64,000 nt of DNA from Hydractinia echinata (lineage: Eukaryota; Cnidaria; Hydrozoa; Anthoathecata; Hydractiniidae): NCBI GenBank assembly GCA_030067915.1, contig JASGCC010000640.1, positions 1 to 64,000 on the forward strand, in the 5' to 3' direction. Positions 1-10,305 of the stretch are shown in pieces. Each line of letters begins with the position of its first letter. Position 1 is the first letter of the stretch. The translations under genes and the position numbers were made by a program. Below the pieces are notes generated by a model that was not told the origin of the DNA, made no database searches, and saw only the letters and a program-made list of their open reading frames with translations.

Positions 1-107
1 AATTCTGAACATGATATAGGCTTACCAAGTTCTGCATTAAATTTTAAGCACTTGGATAAAAAGTCATTAATGCTGCGAATTGGAAATGTACCAAAGGTTA
101 TAACACA

Positions 108-179
108 GGCGCAGTGGCCAAGTGGTAAGGCGTCGGTCTCGTAAACCGAAGATCACGAGTTCGAACCTCGTCTGTGCCT
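108..179 (+). tRNA. tRNA-Thr (CGU), reference copy
   Basis: This copy is used as the array reference. It folds as a 7-bp acceptor stem (GGCGCAG with CTGTGCC, one G-U pair), D arm, anticodon stem TCGGT/ACCGA with loop CTCGTAA (anticodon CGT), 5-nt variable region and T arm ACGAG/CTCGT with loop TTCGAAC. The discriminator is U and no CCA is encoded. The A box is TGGCCAAGTGG and the B box is AGTTCGAACCT. There is no intron. It would decode ACG, and ACA if wobble allowed. Confidence 0.92.
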
Positions 180-541
180 AAATTATGTGGACACGTTTGC
201 CGGACTGTTCCTGACATAACGTGCAGATATGCCTTAGAAGAGGAAGAAGTCAAGAGATTGCATGAAACTTCTGGCATATTGTTCTCGAAGTCAAAATCAT
301 TAAATAGGACTGAATCGGCAATGGAGTGGAGAACATTTAAGTATAAATTGCACAAAGTTATCAAAATCTTTATACAGAAAACCCCAAATTCCTATAGATC
401 GAATAACACAGCAACGCAGAAGATACTTTGCACCGTTAATTTTGACCGTGACATAGACTTACCAAGTTCTGCATTAAATTTTAAGGACTTGGATAAAAAC
501 TCATTAATGCTGCGAATTGGAAATGTACCAAAGTTATAACA

Positions 542-613
542 GGCGCAGTGGCCAAGTGGTAAGGCGTCGGTCTCGTAAACCGAAGATCACAAGTTCGAAC
601 CTCGTCTGAGCCT
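542..613 (+). tRNA. tRNA-Thr (CGU), mildly degenerate
   Basis: Anticodon CGT. The 3' acceptor strand reads CTGAGCC, which breaks the pair at position 4. The T stem is ACAAG/CTCGT with one A-C mismatch. The downstream T tract is interrupted. Confidence 0.75.
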
Positions 614-979
614 AAATTATGTGGACGCGTTTGCCGGATTGTTCCTGACATAACGTGCAGATATGCCTTAGAAGAGGAAAAAGTCAAGAGATTGCATGAA
701 ACTTCTGGCGTATTGTTCTCGAAGTCAAAAGCATTAAATAGGACTGAATCGGCAATGGACTGGAGAACATTTAAGTATAAATTGCACAAAGTTATCAAAA
801 TCTTTATACAGGAAAATCCCAAATTCCTATAGATCGAATAACACAGCAATGGAGAAGATACTTTGCACGGTTAATTTTGAACGTGACATAGACTTACCAA
901 GTTCTGCATTAAATTTTAAGCACTTGGATAAAAAGTCATTAATGCTGCGAATTGGAAATGTACCAAAGGTTATAACACA

Positions 980-1051
980 GGCCCGGTGGCCAAGTGGTAA
1001 GGCGTCGGTCTCGTAAACCGAAGATCACGAGTTCGAACCTCGTCTGTGCCT
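980..1051 (+). tRNA. tRNA-Thr (CGU), altered acceptor
   Basis: The 5' strand reads GGCCCGG instead of GGCGCAG and mispairs with CTGTGCC at one position. The D, anticodon and T arms match the reference. Confidence 0.78.
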
Positions 1052-1417
1052 AAATTATGTGGACGCGTTTTCCGGACTTTTCCCGACATAACGAGCAGAT
1101 AAGCCTTAGAGGAGGAAGAAGTCAAGAGATTGGATGAAACTTCTGGCATATTGTTCTCGAAGTCAAAAGCGATAAACAAGACTGAATCGGCAATGGAGTA
1201 AAGAACATTTACGTATAAATTGCACAAAGTTATCAAAATCCTTATACAGGAGAACCCCAAATTCCTATAGATCGAATAACACAGCAACGGAGGAGATACT
1301 TTGCACCTTTGATTTTGAACGTGACATAAGCTTACCAAGTTCTGCATTAAATTTTTTAGCACTTGGATAAAAAGTCATTAATGCTGCGAATTGGAAAGGT
1401 ACCAAAGTTATATAACA

Positions 1418-1489
1418 GGCGCAGTGGCCAAGTGGTAAGGCGTCGGTCTCGTAAACCGAAGATCACGAGTTCGAACCTCGTCTGTACCT
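1418..1489 (+). tRNA. tRNA-Thr (CGU)
   Basis: Differs from the reference only in the 3' acceptor (CTGTACC, one C-A mismatch). A TTTT tract lies at 1516-1519. Confidence 0.85.
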
Positions 1490-1689
1490 AAATTATGTGG
1501 ACGCGTTTACCGGACTTTTCCTGACATAACGTGCAGATATGCCTTAGAAGAGGAAGAAGTCAAGAGATTGGATGAAACTTCTGGCGTATAGAAAGTGTTG
1601 TGGAGCGTGGGACTCAGTCCCTTAGGTTCGCAAACGAAAAATTTTAGATGCCCCTTTCGGTTGAATTGTATCAATATAGAAAGTGTTGC

Positions 1690-2128
1690 GGAGAGGTTGC
1701 CAAGGCGAAGGCATTAAGCACGGCAAGGAAAGGGCACGGCAAAGGCAGGCAAGGAAACAGGAAGAGGAATCAGTAAGGCAGGGGTAGGCAAGGCATGGGA
1801 AGCACAGGCAAGGCAAAGGCATTGAACACGGCAAGGAAAAGGCACGGCATAGGCAGGCAAGGAAACAGGAAGAGGAATCAGCAAGGCAGGGGTAGGCAAG
1901 GCATGGGAAGCACAGGCAAGGCAAAGGCATTGAACACGGCAAGGAAAAGGCACGGCATAGGCAGGCAAGGAAACAGGAAGAGGAATCAGCAAGGCAGGGG
2001 TAGGCAAGGCATGGTAGGCACAGGCAAGGGCATAGTAGGCAGGCACCAGGAAAGGCATAGGAAGGGTAGGCAAAGGCACGGTAAGTGCTGGCAAGGCAAG
2101 GGAACGGCAAGGCAGGGACAGGCACCTT
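1690..2128. repeat. G-rich minisatellite, 108-bp unit
   Basis: Purine-rich sequence made of short GGCAAGG, GGCACGG and GGCATAGG motifs organised into a higher-order period of 108 bp. The block GCATTRARCACGGCAAGG starts at about 1711, 1819 and 1927. After about 2010 it decays into irregular GGCA-type motifs. Because 108 is a multiple of 3, all frames look open and Pro/Leu/Cys-rich on the minus strand; these are not proteins. The strong strand asymmetry in G is notable in AT-rich surroundings. Confidence 0.9.
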
Positions 2129-2655
2129 AAAATCTCCCCCCTACAACTCAAAGATTACGTATACTCAATATATCTAAGATATGTATAATATTAGGGAGTA
2201 TAGAAAATATTGAGGTACAAATATTTCAATTCAATAGCTACAAAAAAAGGTCTCAAATTTATATCAGGTCAATATCATGTTAGCCGAATTATGTGCCAAT
2301 ACAAGTATTTAAACAATCTATCATTTTTTGATAAGTCTGAGATTAAAAGTAACCTGGTTCCAATGACAACAACATAAAAAAGTCAAGATATAGAAATAAT
2401 CAGAGAAGTCCACGAGAAAGGCAAAATGTTTTTAGTAAAGAACGCATTTTTTGGTTTCTTGTGCCTATTGGAAACTTTTTAGCAAAAGTGATAATCTATT
2501 ACAAACAAAGCATTTTTGGGCTCTATAAATGAAATGATGAATGTATGCAACTCCCCCTCTATGACTCAAAGATTACCTATTGTACTCAATATAGTAAATA
2601 TCATATACTTATGAATACCTGGTTGTTGTAGGTGCAAGATAATTTTGTTTTTCCA

Positions 2656-2721
2656 AGCCCTGTCCAGGATTTGAACCTGGATCTCTCATTTGCATGAGTG
2701 TCATAGCCATTAGACCAGCAG

Positions 2722-2724
<3 letters not shown>
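2656..2724 (-). pseudogene. tRNA-like element with shortened anticodon arm
   Basis: Read on the minus strand, acceptor strands GCCCTGC and ACAGGGC pair at 6 of 7 positions. The D region GGTCTAATGGCTATGAC resembles tRNA-Glu/Asp-type D arms. The T arm is perfect (CCAGG, TTCAAAT, CCTGG). The anticodon hairpin is CTCAT-GCAA-ATGAG, a 5-bp stem with a 4-nt loop, so no standard 7-nt anticodon loop exists and the whole is only 69 nt. It is therefore a tRNA pseudogene or the head of a SINE rather than a decoding tRNA. An (AT)n tract abuts its 5' end. Confidence 0.6.

Positions 2725-2757
<33 letters not shown>
2725..2757. repeat. (AT)n microsatellite
   Basis: Sixteen AT dinucleotides directly adjoining the 5' end of the tRNA-like element. 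Confidence 0.97.
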
Positions 2758-2758
<1 letters not shown>

Positions 2759-3655
2759 GAAACTTTACAGGTGAATATTATATACACTTAAGAATTTACA
2801 GCACACAGCCTAGTTAATTAAACTTTTGAGAAATACTGGTTAAGCCACAAGTAACTGTGTTACCTGGCGTAAAACGCTTGGTGAAACAATTAATACAAAT
2901 TGTAAACTGTACCACACATTCAGGTGGAGCGCCTTAGTACAGGTATGCAGTATATCGTAAATCGAGTGAAACACGCACAACATTTAAGGTGTTCTGGGTA
3001 TAATTATATTTTTCAGAAAATATCTTTCCTTCAACTTAAGCTAGAATAAAAACAAAATTTACATATTGTGCCATGTCATAGCGAAAAAAGTCAGCAAACC
3101 TTTTCACAAAATGTTCCCGGTGAAACAAACCCTTTCAAAAAAACTTTAGCGCAACTTCTGTTAAATAGAAACACAGGTAACAGTTTGTCGTTAACACTGG
3201 GCTGAGTGATTAACTGTGTCACACATACGTTACAGCATAATATTTCCATTTCCAAATTTCCAAAAAACTATCCTAACTTTGGTTCAAATATACAGACAGA
3301 AAACAGCCTATTGTTACCCTATGCAACTAAAACTATCACTCAGCAATTTTATTTTGTGAAAAACGTTTTGTAACATTTAAAAATAAAAACACACTTTATA
3401 ACCTGTTTTACATCAAAAATTAATCGTGACATCACATAGGCGTAATACATTTTCCATAAAAACTTTATTGCAACCTCAGCTTAAATAAACAGCCCGTTCT
3501 TACCCAGTTATATATGTTTATTTTCATGACAGTAGGATAAAAAGCTCTAATTCCAAACTGAACAAAAACTTTAAAAGAATAAAATTAATTAGGCTAGCTT
3601 GCTACCTAGCTAGAGCTGGACTGAAGCTTGATATCCCACATTGGTGAAAGTTCAT

Positions 3656-3870
3656 GTCAAGTTACAGAAACAGAAATTACCGTGACATTATTTGTATATA
3701 TACATATCAGGAAATTAAATAAGAAATAATGAATATATTTAAAGATTTTCTATACATGTTGACAATTACATGAGAATTTAAAACGCCTCAGTAATAACAA
3801 ATTTAGACGTTGATAAAGTTTCCTGATATATATAGAATTAAAATAATTTCCTTTTTTGTAACTTGACCCA
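3656..3870. repeat. Imperfect inverted repeat, possible MITE remnant
   Basis: The left arm (from about 3656) contains GTCAAGTTACAGAAAC followed by a block ending ATATCAGGAAATT. The right arm (about 3818-3868) is its reverse complement in the same order, TTTCCTGATATATATAG then TTTTTTGTAACTTGACC. The arms are about 50-60 bp with mismatches, and the spacer is AT-rich with no coding potential. No target duplication was identified with confidence. Confidence 0.5.
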
Positions 3871-4292
3871 CACTAGTGTATGCAAAAAAAGTTTATTTCC
3901 TGATGTGCGTACAATATAGCTACAATCGTCCATAAAAATATGGCTCTCCATTCCCCCTCAATGTTAAAAAGTGCCCTTTGTGGCTGAGCAGAGTTAACGA
4001 TTACACGTGAAAAATATGTAGCTAGCTATGTTCTTTTCCTGACTTTGCTAAACCTTTTGGTTCTTGGTTTCTGGTATAAAATTGCCAGAGAAAACAAATT
4101 GTAGCTAGAAACGATTGTAGCTAGAACAAATTGCGATATACTAGCTCTACATGACCTTTCGTTTTCATCATAGTTTTCATGACAAAACCAAATAAATACT
4201 TGGAACAAGAATGAAAAAAAACATAAAAGTTGCATTTATAATTTTATTTATAATAAAGTTCAAGCTCTTCTGCTAAAAAGAATATAAGTTTC

Positions 4293-4647
4293 TTAAAGCC
4301 TAAAAAACACGGTAAGTTTAAACGGACCATTTAGTTGTGAAAAAGAACTTATAAGTTCAGTTACAAGTAATACACCTGTCTACAAGTTAAGTTAAAATGT
4401 ATGAGTTTTTTAAAAATTTTTGTTTTCACAATAAATCCCAAATAAAGAACATGTATATCTTTCATGGCATTTATTGCTATAGCAGTAGAAGGGATAATGG
4501 TAGAAGAAAAAAAGCAGACTAGCAGTGGTTGTAATTAGAAACCGAAGAAATATGCTCAAACCTTTAGTTTAAACAATACCTCATTTATTCTGTTAATTTC
4601 AATAGAAAAAACAGTCCGTTTAAACTTACCGTGTATTTTAGCCTTAA
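4293..4647. mobile_element. MITE-like element with TTAA flanks
   Basis: A 19-bp perfect inverted repeat, CACGGTAAGTTTAAACGGA at 4308-4326 and its reverse complement at 4615-4633, extends outwards imperfectly through AGCCTAAAA / TTTTAGCC to a TTAA tetranucleotide at each end (4293-4296 and 4644-4647). The roughly 350-bp interior has no coding capacity. TTAA target-site duplication is the hallmark of piggyBac-type non-autonomous elements, but the termini do not show the CCC start usual for that superfamily, so the assignment is an inference. Confidence 0.65.
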
Positions 4648-4986
4648 GACAGACTAGCAAATGCTCTAATTTTTCATAAAGAGGAAGAAGTCAAGAGATT
4701 GCATGAAACTTCTGCCGTATTGTTCTCGAAATCAAAAGCGAAAAACAAGAGTGAATCGGCAATGGAGTGAAGAACATTTACGTATAAGTTGCACAAAGTT
4801 ATCAAAATCTTTATACAGGAAAACCCCAAATTCCTATAGATCGAAAAACACAGCAACGGAGAAGATACTTTGCACCGTTAATTTTGAACGTGACATAGGC
4901 TTACCGAGTTCTCTATTAAATTTTGAGCACTTGCATAAAAAGTCATTAATGCTGCGAATTGAAAATGTACCAAAGGATATAAAACA

Positions 4987-5058
4987 TGCGCAGTGACCAA
5001 GTGGTAAGGCGTCGGTCTCGTAAACCGAAGATCACGAGTTCGAACCTGATCTGTGCCT
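4987..5058 (+). pseudogene. Degenerate tRNA-Thr (CGU)
   Basis: First base is T, which mispairs. The D stem reads ACC instead of GCC, and the 3' T-stem strand reads CTGAT, so the T stem is largely lost. The anticodon loop CTCGTAA is intact. Confidence 0.6.
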
Positions 5059-5423
5059 AAATTATGTGGACGCGTTTGTCGGACTTTCCTGACATAACGT
5101 GCATATAAACCTAAGAAGAGGAAGAAATGGAGAGATTGCATGAAACTTCTGGCGTATTGTTTTCGAAGTCAAAATCGATAAACAAGACTGAATCGTCAAT
5201 GGAGTGAAGAACATTTACGTATAAATTGCACAAAGTTATCAAAGTCTTTATACAGGAAAACCCCAAATTCCTATAGATCGAATAACACAGCAACGTCTAA
5301 GATATTTTGCACCGTTAATTTTGAACTTGACATAGACTTACCAAGTTCTGCATTAAATATTTAGCACTTGGATAAAAAGTCATTAATGCTGCGAATTGGA
5401 AATGTACCAAAGGATATAAGACA

Positions 5424-5495
5424 GACACAGTGGCCAAGTGATAAGGCGTCGGTCTCGTAAGCCGAAGATCACAAGTTCGAACCTCGTCTGTGCCT
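5424..5495 (+). tRNA. tRNA-Thr (CGU), degenerate
   Basis: Acceptor GACACAG, D loop AAGTGATAA (one of the paired G residues changed), anticodon stem closed by a U-G pair (GCCGA), T stem ACAAG/CTCGT mismatched. Confidence 0.6.
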
Positions 5496-5861
5496 AAATT
5501 ATGTGGACGTGTATGCCGGACGTTTCCTCACATAACGTGCCTATAAGCATTAGAGGAGGAAGAAGTCAAGAGATTGCATGAAACGTTTGTCGTATTGTTC
5601 TCGCAGTCAAAAGCAATAAACAGGACTGAATCGGCAATAGAGAGGAGAACATTTAAGTATAAATTGCGCAAAGTTATCAAAATTTTTATACAGGAAAACC
5701 CCAAATTCCTATAGATCGAATAACACAGCAACGTATAAGCTACTTTGCACCGTTAATTTTGAGCGTGACATAGGCTTACCGAGTTCTCTATTAAATTTTG
5801 AGTACTTGCATAAAAAGTCATTAATGCTGCGAATGGGAAATGTACCAAAGGACATAAAACA

Positions 5862-5933
5862 GGCGTAGTGGCCAAGTGGTAAGGCGTCTGTCTTGTAAAC
5901 CGAAGATCACGAGTTCGAACCTCTTCTGTGCTT
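5862..5933 (+). tRNA. tRNA-Thr with anticodon UGU
   Basis: The anticodon loop is CTTGTAA, so the anticodon is TGT (reads ACA). The acceptor is GGCGTAG, the anticodon stem TCTGT/ACCGA has one mismatch, and the 3' T-stem strand is CTCTT. Confidence 0.65.
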
Positions 5934-6299
5934 AAATTATGTGGACGCGTTTGCCGCACTTTTCATGACATAACGTGCAGATATGCCTTAGAAGAGGAAG
6001 AAGTCAAGAGATTGGATGAAACTTCTGGCGTATTGTTTTCGAAGTCAAAAGCAATAAGCAGGACTGAATCGTCAATGGAGCGAAGAAAATTTAAGTACAA
6101 ATTGCACAAAGTCATCAAAATCTTTATACAGGAAAACCCCAAATTCCTATAGTTCGAATAACACAGCAACGGGGAAAATATTTTGTACCGTTAAATTTGA
6201 ACATCAAATAGGCTTACCGAGTTCTCTATTAAATTTTGAGCACATGCATAAAAAGTCATTTATGCTGCGAATGGGAAATGTACTAAATGATATGAAACA

Positions 6300-6371
6300 G
6301 GCGCAGCGGCCAAGTCGTAAGGCGGCGGTCTCGTAATCCGGAGATCACGAGTTCGAACCTCGTCTGTGCCT
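6300..6371 (+). tRNA. tRNA-Thr (CGU), altered D loop and anticodon stem
   Basis: The conserved GG of the D loop is lost (AAGTCGTAA). The anticodon stem GCGGT/TCCGG has two mismatches. Acceptor and T arms are intact. Confidence 0.6.
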
Positions 6372-6737
6372 AAATTATGTGAACGCGTTTAGCGGAATTT
6401 TCATGACATAACGTGCAGATATGCCTTAGAAGAGGAAGAAGTCAAGAGATTGCATGAAACTTCTGGCGTAATGTTCTCGAAGTCAAAAGCAATAAGCAGG
6501 ACTGAATCGTCAATGGAGTGAAGAAAATTTACGTAGAAATTGCACAAAGTTATCAAAATCTTTATACAGGAAAACCCCAAATTCCTGTAGATCGAATAAC
6601 ACAGCAACGCGTAAGATACTTTGCACCGTTAATTTTGAACGTGACACAGGCTTACCAAGTTTTCTATTAAATTTTGAGCACTTGCATAAAAAGTCATTCA
6701 TGTTACGAATGGCAAATGTACCAAAAGATATAAAACA

Positions 6738-6809
6738 GGCGCAGTGGTCAAGTTGTAAGGCGTCGTTCTCGTAAACCGAAGATAACGAGTACGAACCTCG
6801 TCTGTGCCT
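6738..6809 (+). tRNA. tRNA-Thr (CGU), altered T loop
   Basis: T loop is TACGAAC, damaging the B box. D arm GTCAAGTTG and anticodon stem TCGTT are also changed. Confidence 0.55.
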
Positions 6810-7175
6810 AAAATATGTGGAAGCGTTTGGCGGACTTTTCCTGACATAACGTGCAGATATGTCTTAGAAGAGGTAGAAGTCAAGAGATTGCATGAATCTT
6901 TTGTCGTATTAATCTCGCAGTCAAAAGCAATAAACAGGACTGAATCGGCAATGGAGAGGAGAACATTTAAGTATAAATTGCACAAAGTTATCAAAATCTT
7001 TGTACAGGAAAACACCAAATTCCTATAGATCGAATAACACAGCAACGCGTAAGATACTTTGCACCGTTAATTTTGAACATCATATAGGCTTACCGAGTTC
7101 TCTATTAAATTTTGAGCACTTGCATAAAAAGTCATTCATGCTACGAATGGGAAATGTACCAAAGAATTTGAAACA

Positions 7176-7247
7176 GGCGCAGCGGCCAAGTGGTAAGGCG
7201 TCGGTCTTGTAAACCGGAGATCACGAGTTCGAACCTCGTCTGTGCTT
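7176..7247 (+). tRNA. tRNA-Thr with anticodon UGU
   Basis: Loop CTTGTAA (anticodon TGT). Anticodon stem TCGGT/ACCGG pairs with one U-G. Position 8 is C instead of the usual U. Acceptor 3' strand CTGTGCT gives a G1-U72 pair. Confidence 0.72.
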
Positions 7248-7606
7248 AAAATATGTGGGAGCGTTTGCCGGACTTTTCCTGACATAACGTGCAGATATAT
7301 CTTAGAAGAGGAAGAAGTCAAGAGATTGCCTGAAACGTTTGTCGTATTAATCTCGCAGTCAAAAGCAATAAACAAGACTGAATCGGCAATTGAGTGAAGT
7401 ACGTATAATTTGTACAAAGTTATCAAAATCTTTATACAGGAAAATCCCAAATTCCTATAGATCGAATAACACAGAAAAGCGTAAGATACTTTGCACCGTT
7501 AATTTTGAACATCATATAGGCTTACCGACTTCTCTATAAAATTTTGAGCACTTGCATAAAAGTCATTTATGCTGCGAATGGGAAATGTACCAAAGGATAT
7601 GAAACA

Positions 7607-7678
7607 GATGCAGCGGCCAAGTGGTAAGGCGTCGGTCTCATAAACCGGAGATCACGAGTTCGAACCTCGTCTGTGCCT
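7607..7678 (+). tRNA. tRNA-Thr body with CAU anticodon
   Basis: Loop CTCATAA gives anticodon CAT, that of methionine, on an otherwise Thr-type body. The anticodon stem TCGGT/ACCGG, D arm and T arm are intact. Acceptor is GATGCAG with two weak or mismatched pairs. A second copy with the same change lies at 9796. Confidence 0.75.
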
Positions 7679-8044
7679 AAATTATGTGGACGCGTTTGCC
7701 GTACTTTTCCTGACATAACGTGCATTTAAACCTTAGAAGAGGAAGAAGTCAAGAGATTGCATGAAACTACTGGCGAATTGTTCTCGAAGTCAGAAGCGAT
7801 AAACAAGACTGAATCGGCAATGGAGTGAAGAACATTTACGTATAATTTGCACAAAGTTATCAAAGTCTTTATAAAGGAAAAGCCCAAATCCCTATAGATC
7901 AAATAACACAGCAACGGAGAAGATACTTTGCACCGTTAATTTTGAACGTGACACAGACTTACCAAGTTCTCTATTAAATTTTGAGCACTTGCATAAAAAT
8001 TCATTCATGTTACGAATGGGAAATGTACAAAAGGATATAAAACA

Positions 8045-8116
8045 GACGCAGTGGCCAAGTGGTAAGGCGTCGGTCTCGTAAACCGAAGATCACGAGTTCG
8101 AACCTCGTCTGTGCCT
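8045..8116 (+). tRNA. tRNA-Thr (CGU)
   Basis: Reference sequence except acceptor GACGCAG (A-C at the second pair). Confidence 0.83.
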
Positions 8117-8483
8117 AAATTATGTGGACGCGTTTGCCGTACTTTTCCTGACATAACGTGCATTTAAACCTTAGAAGAGGAAGAAGTCAAGAGATTGCAT
8201 GAAACTACTGGCGAATTGTTCTCGAAGTCAGAAGCGATAAACAAGACTGAATCGGCAATGGAGTGAAGAACATTTACGTATAATTTGCACAAAGTTATCA
8301 AAGTCTTTATACAGGAAAAGCCCAAATCCCTATAGATCAAATAACACAGCAACGGAGAAGATACTTTGCACCTTTAATTTTGAACGTGACACAGGCTTAA
8401 CAAGTTCTCTATTAAATTTTGAGCACTTGCATAAAAAGTCATTCATGTTACGAATGGGAAATTTTACAAAAGGACATAAAACA

Positions 8484-8555
8484 GGCGCAGTGGCCAAGTG
8501 GTAAGGCGTCGGTCTCGTAAACCGAAGATCACGAGTTCGAACCTCGTCTGTGCCT
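8484..8555 (+). tRNA. tRNA-Thr (CGU), canonical
   Basis: Identical over its whole length to the copy at 108-179. A TTTT tract follows about 28 bp downstream. Confidence 0.92.
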
Positions 8556-8921
8556 AAATTATGTGGACGCGTTTGCCGGAATTTTGATGACATAACGTGC
8601 AGATACGCCTTAGAAGAGAAAGAAGTCAAGAGATTGGATGAAACTTCTGGCGTATTGTTCTCGAAGTCAAAAGCAATAAGCAGGACTGAATCGTCAATGG
8701 AGTGAAGAATATTTACGTAGAAATTGCACAAAGTTATCAAAATCTTTATACAGGAAAACCCCAAATTCCTATAGATCGATTAACACAGCAACGCGTAAGA
8801 CACTTTGCACCGTTAATTTTGAACATCATATAGGCTTACCGAGTTCTCTATTAAATTTTGAGCACTTGCATAAAAAATCATTCATGCTACGAATGGGAAA
8901 TGTACCAAAAAATTTGAAACA

Positions 8922-8993
8922 GGCGCAGCGGCCAAGTGGTAAGGCGTCGATCTTGTAAACCGGAGATCACGAGTTCGAACCTTTTCTGTGCCT
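8922..8993 (+). tRNA. tRNA-Thr with anticodon UGU, T stem damaged
   Basis: Loop CTTGTAA (anticodon TGT). Anticodon stem TCGAT/ACCGG has one mismatch and the 3' T-stem strand is CTTTT. Position 8 is C. Confidence 0.58.
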
Positions 8994-9359
8994 AAATTAT
9001 GTGGACGCGTTTGCCGCACTTTTCCTGACATAACGTGCATATAAGCCTTAGAAGAGGAAGAAGTCAAGAGATTGCATGAAACTTCTGCCGTGTTGTTCTC
9101 GAAATCAAAAGCGATAAACAAGACTGAATTGGCAATGGAGTGAAGAACATTTACGTATAAGTTGCACAAAGTTATCAAAATCTTTATACAGGAAAACCCC
9201 AAATTCCTATAGATCGAATAACACAGCAACGCGTAAGACACTTTGCACCGTTAATTTTGAACGTCATGTAGGCTTACCGAGTTCTCTATTAAATTTTGAG
9301 CACTTGCATAAAAAGTCATTCATGCTGCGAATGGGAAATGTACCAAAGACTATGAAACA

Positions 9360-9431
9360 GGCGCAGTGGCCAAGTGGTAAGGTGCCGGTCTCGTAAACCG
9401 AAGATCACGAGTTCGAACCTTGTCTGTGCCT
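9360..9431 (+). tRNA. tRNA-Thr (CGU)
   Basis: Changes in the D-stem/anticodon-stem junction (GGTGCCGGT) and in the T stem (3' strand CTTGT). Acceptor is intact. Confidence 0.72.
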
Positions 9432-9795
9432 AAATTATGTGGACGCGTTTGCCGCACTTTTCCTGACATAACGTGCATATAAGCCTTAGAAGAGGAAGAA
9501 GTCAAGAGATTGCATGAAACTTCTGCCGTGTTGTTCTCGAAATCAAAAGCGATAAACAAGACTGAATCGGCAATGGAGAGGAGAACATTTAAGTATAAAA
9601 TTGACAAAGTTATCAAAATTGTGATACAGGAAAACCCCAAATTCCTATGTCGAATAACACAGCAACGTATAAGATACTTTGCACCGTTAATTTTGAACAT
9701 CATATAGGCTTACCGAGTTCTCTATTAAATTTTGAGCACTTGCATAAAAAGTCATCTATGCTGCAAATGGGAAATGTACCAAAGGATATGAAACA

Positions 9796-9867
9796 GATGC
9801 AGCGGCCAAGTGGTAAGGCGTCGGTCTCATAAACCGGAGATCACGAGTTCGAACCTCGTCTGTGCCT
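9796..9867 (+). tRNA. tRNA-Thr body with CAU anticodon
   Basis: Same anticodon CAT and same GATGCAG acceptor as the copy at 7607. The two are five units apart, so the variant has been duplicated. Confidence 0.75.
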
Positions 9868-10233
9868 TAATTATGTGGACGCGTTTGCCGGAGTATTCAT
9901 GACATAACGTGCAGATATGCCTTAGAAGAGAAAGAAGTCAAGAGATTGGATGAAACTTCTGGCGTATTGTTCTCGAAGTCAAAAGCAATAAGCAGGACTG
10001 AATCGTCAATGGAGTGAAGCGTATTTACGTAGAAATTGCACAAAGTTATCAAAATCTTTATACAGGAAGACCCCAAATTCCTATAGATCGAATAACACAG
10101 CAACGCGTAAGATACTTTGCACCGTTAATTTGGAACATGATATAGGCTTACCGAGTTCTCTATTAAATTTTGAGCACTTGCATAAAAAGTCATTCATGCT
10201 ACGAATGGGAAATGTACCAAAGAATTAAAAACA

Positions 10234-10305
10234 GGCGCAGTGGCCAAGGGGTAAGGCGTTGGTCTCGTAAACCGAAGATCACGAGTTCGAACCTCGTCTG
10301 TGCCT
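10234..10305 (+). tRNA. tRNA-Thr (CGU)
   Basis: Two changes from the reference: D loop AAGGGGTAA and anticodon stem TTGGT, which forms a U-G pair. Confidence 0.82.

Larger units (their letters stand above)
1..1588 (+). repeat. tRNA-Thr tandem array, segment A
   Basis: Four tRNA-Thr copies spaced 434-438 bp. The window opens inside a unit. Between tRNAs the unit is AT-rich linker with recognisable landmarks: a GAGGAAGAAGTCAAGAGATT block about 65 bp after each tRNA and an AATGTACCAAAG block just before the next. Many units place a TTTT tract about 26 bp after the tRNA, a plausible pol III terminator; copies 1 and 2 have lost it (TGTT). The array breaks off at about 1588, within the linker, where an unrelated segment begins. 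I see no gene other than the tRNAs. Confidence 0.93.
1589..4676. other. Non-array interruption of the Thr array
   Basis: About 3.1 kb unrelated to the array units. The array stops after a GAAACTTCTGGCGTAT block and restarts at 4677 slightly earlier in the unit, so roughly 40 bp of unit sequence is present on both sides. Apart from the elements listed separately (minisatellite, tRNA-like element, AT tract, inverted repeat, MITE-like element), I see no coding potential in the AT-rich stretches 2131-2640, 2760-3650 and 3880-4290. A CTCAAAGATTAC block occurs at about 2147 and again at about 2563 in similar context, a diverged direct repeat. Confidence 0.8.

Noticed and set aside
1622..2151. Overlapping Pro/Leu/Cys-rich frames of 110-167 codons.
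   Set aside because: The 108-bp minisatellite is a multiple of three, so every frame repeats without stops. No start context or domain is visible.
4026..4235. 69-codon minus-strand frame in the interruption.
   Set aside because: No recognisable domain, AT-rich composition like its surroundings, and no supporting context.
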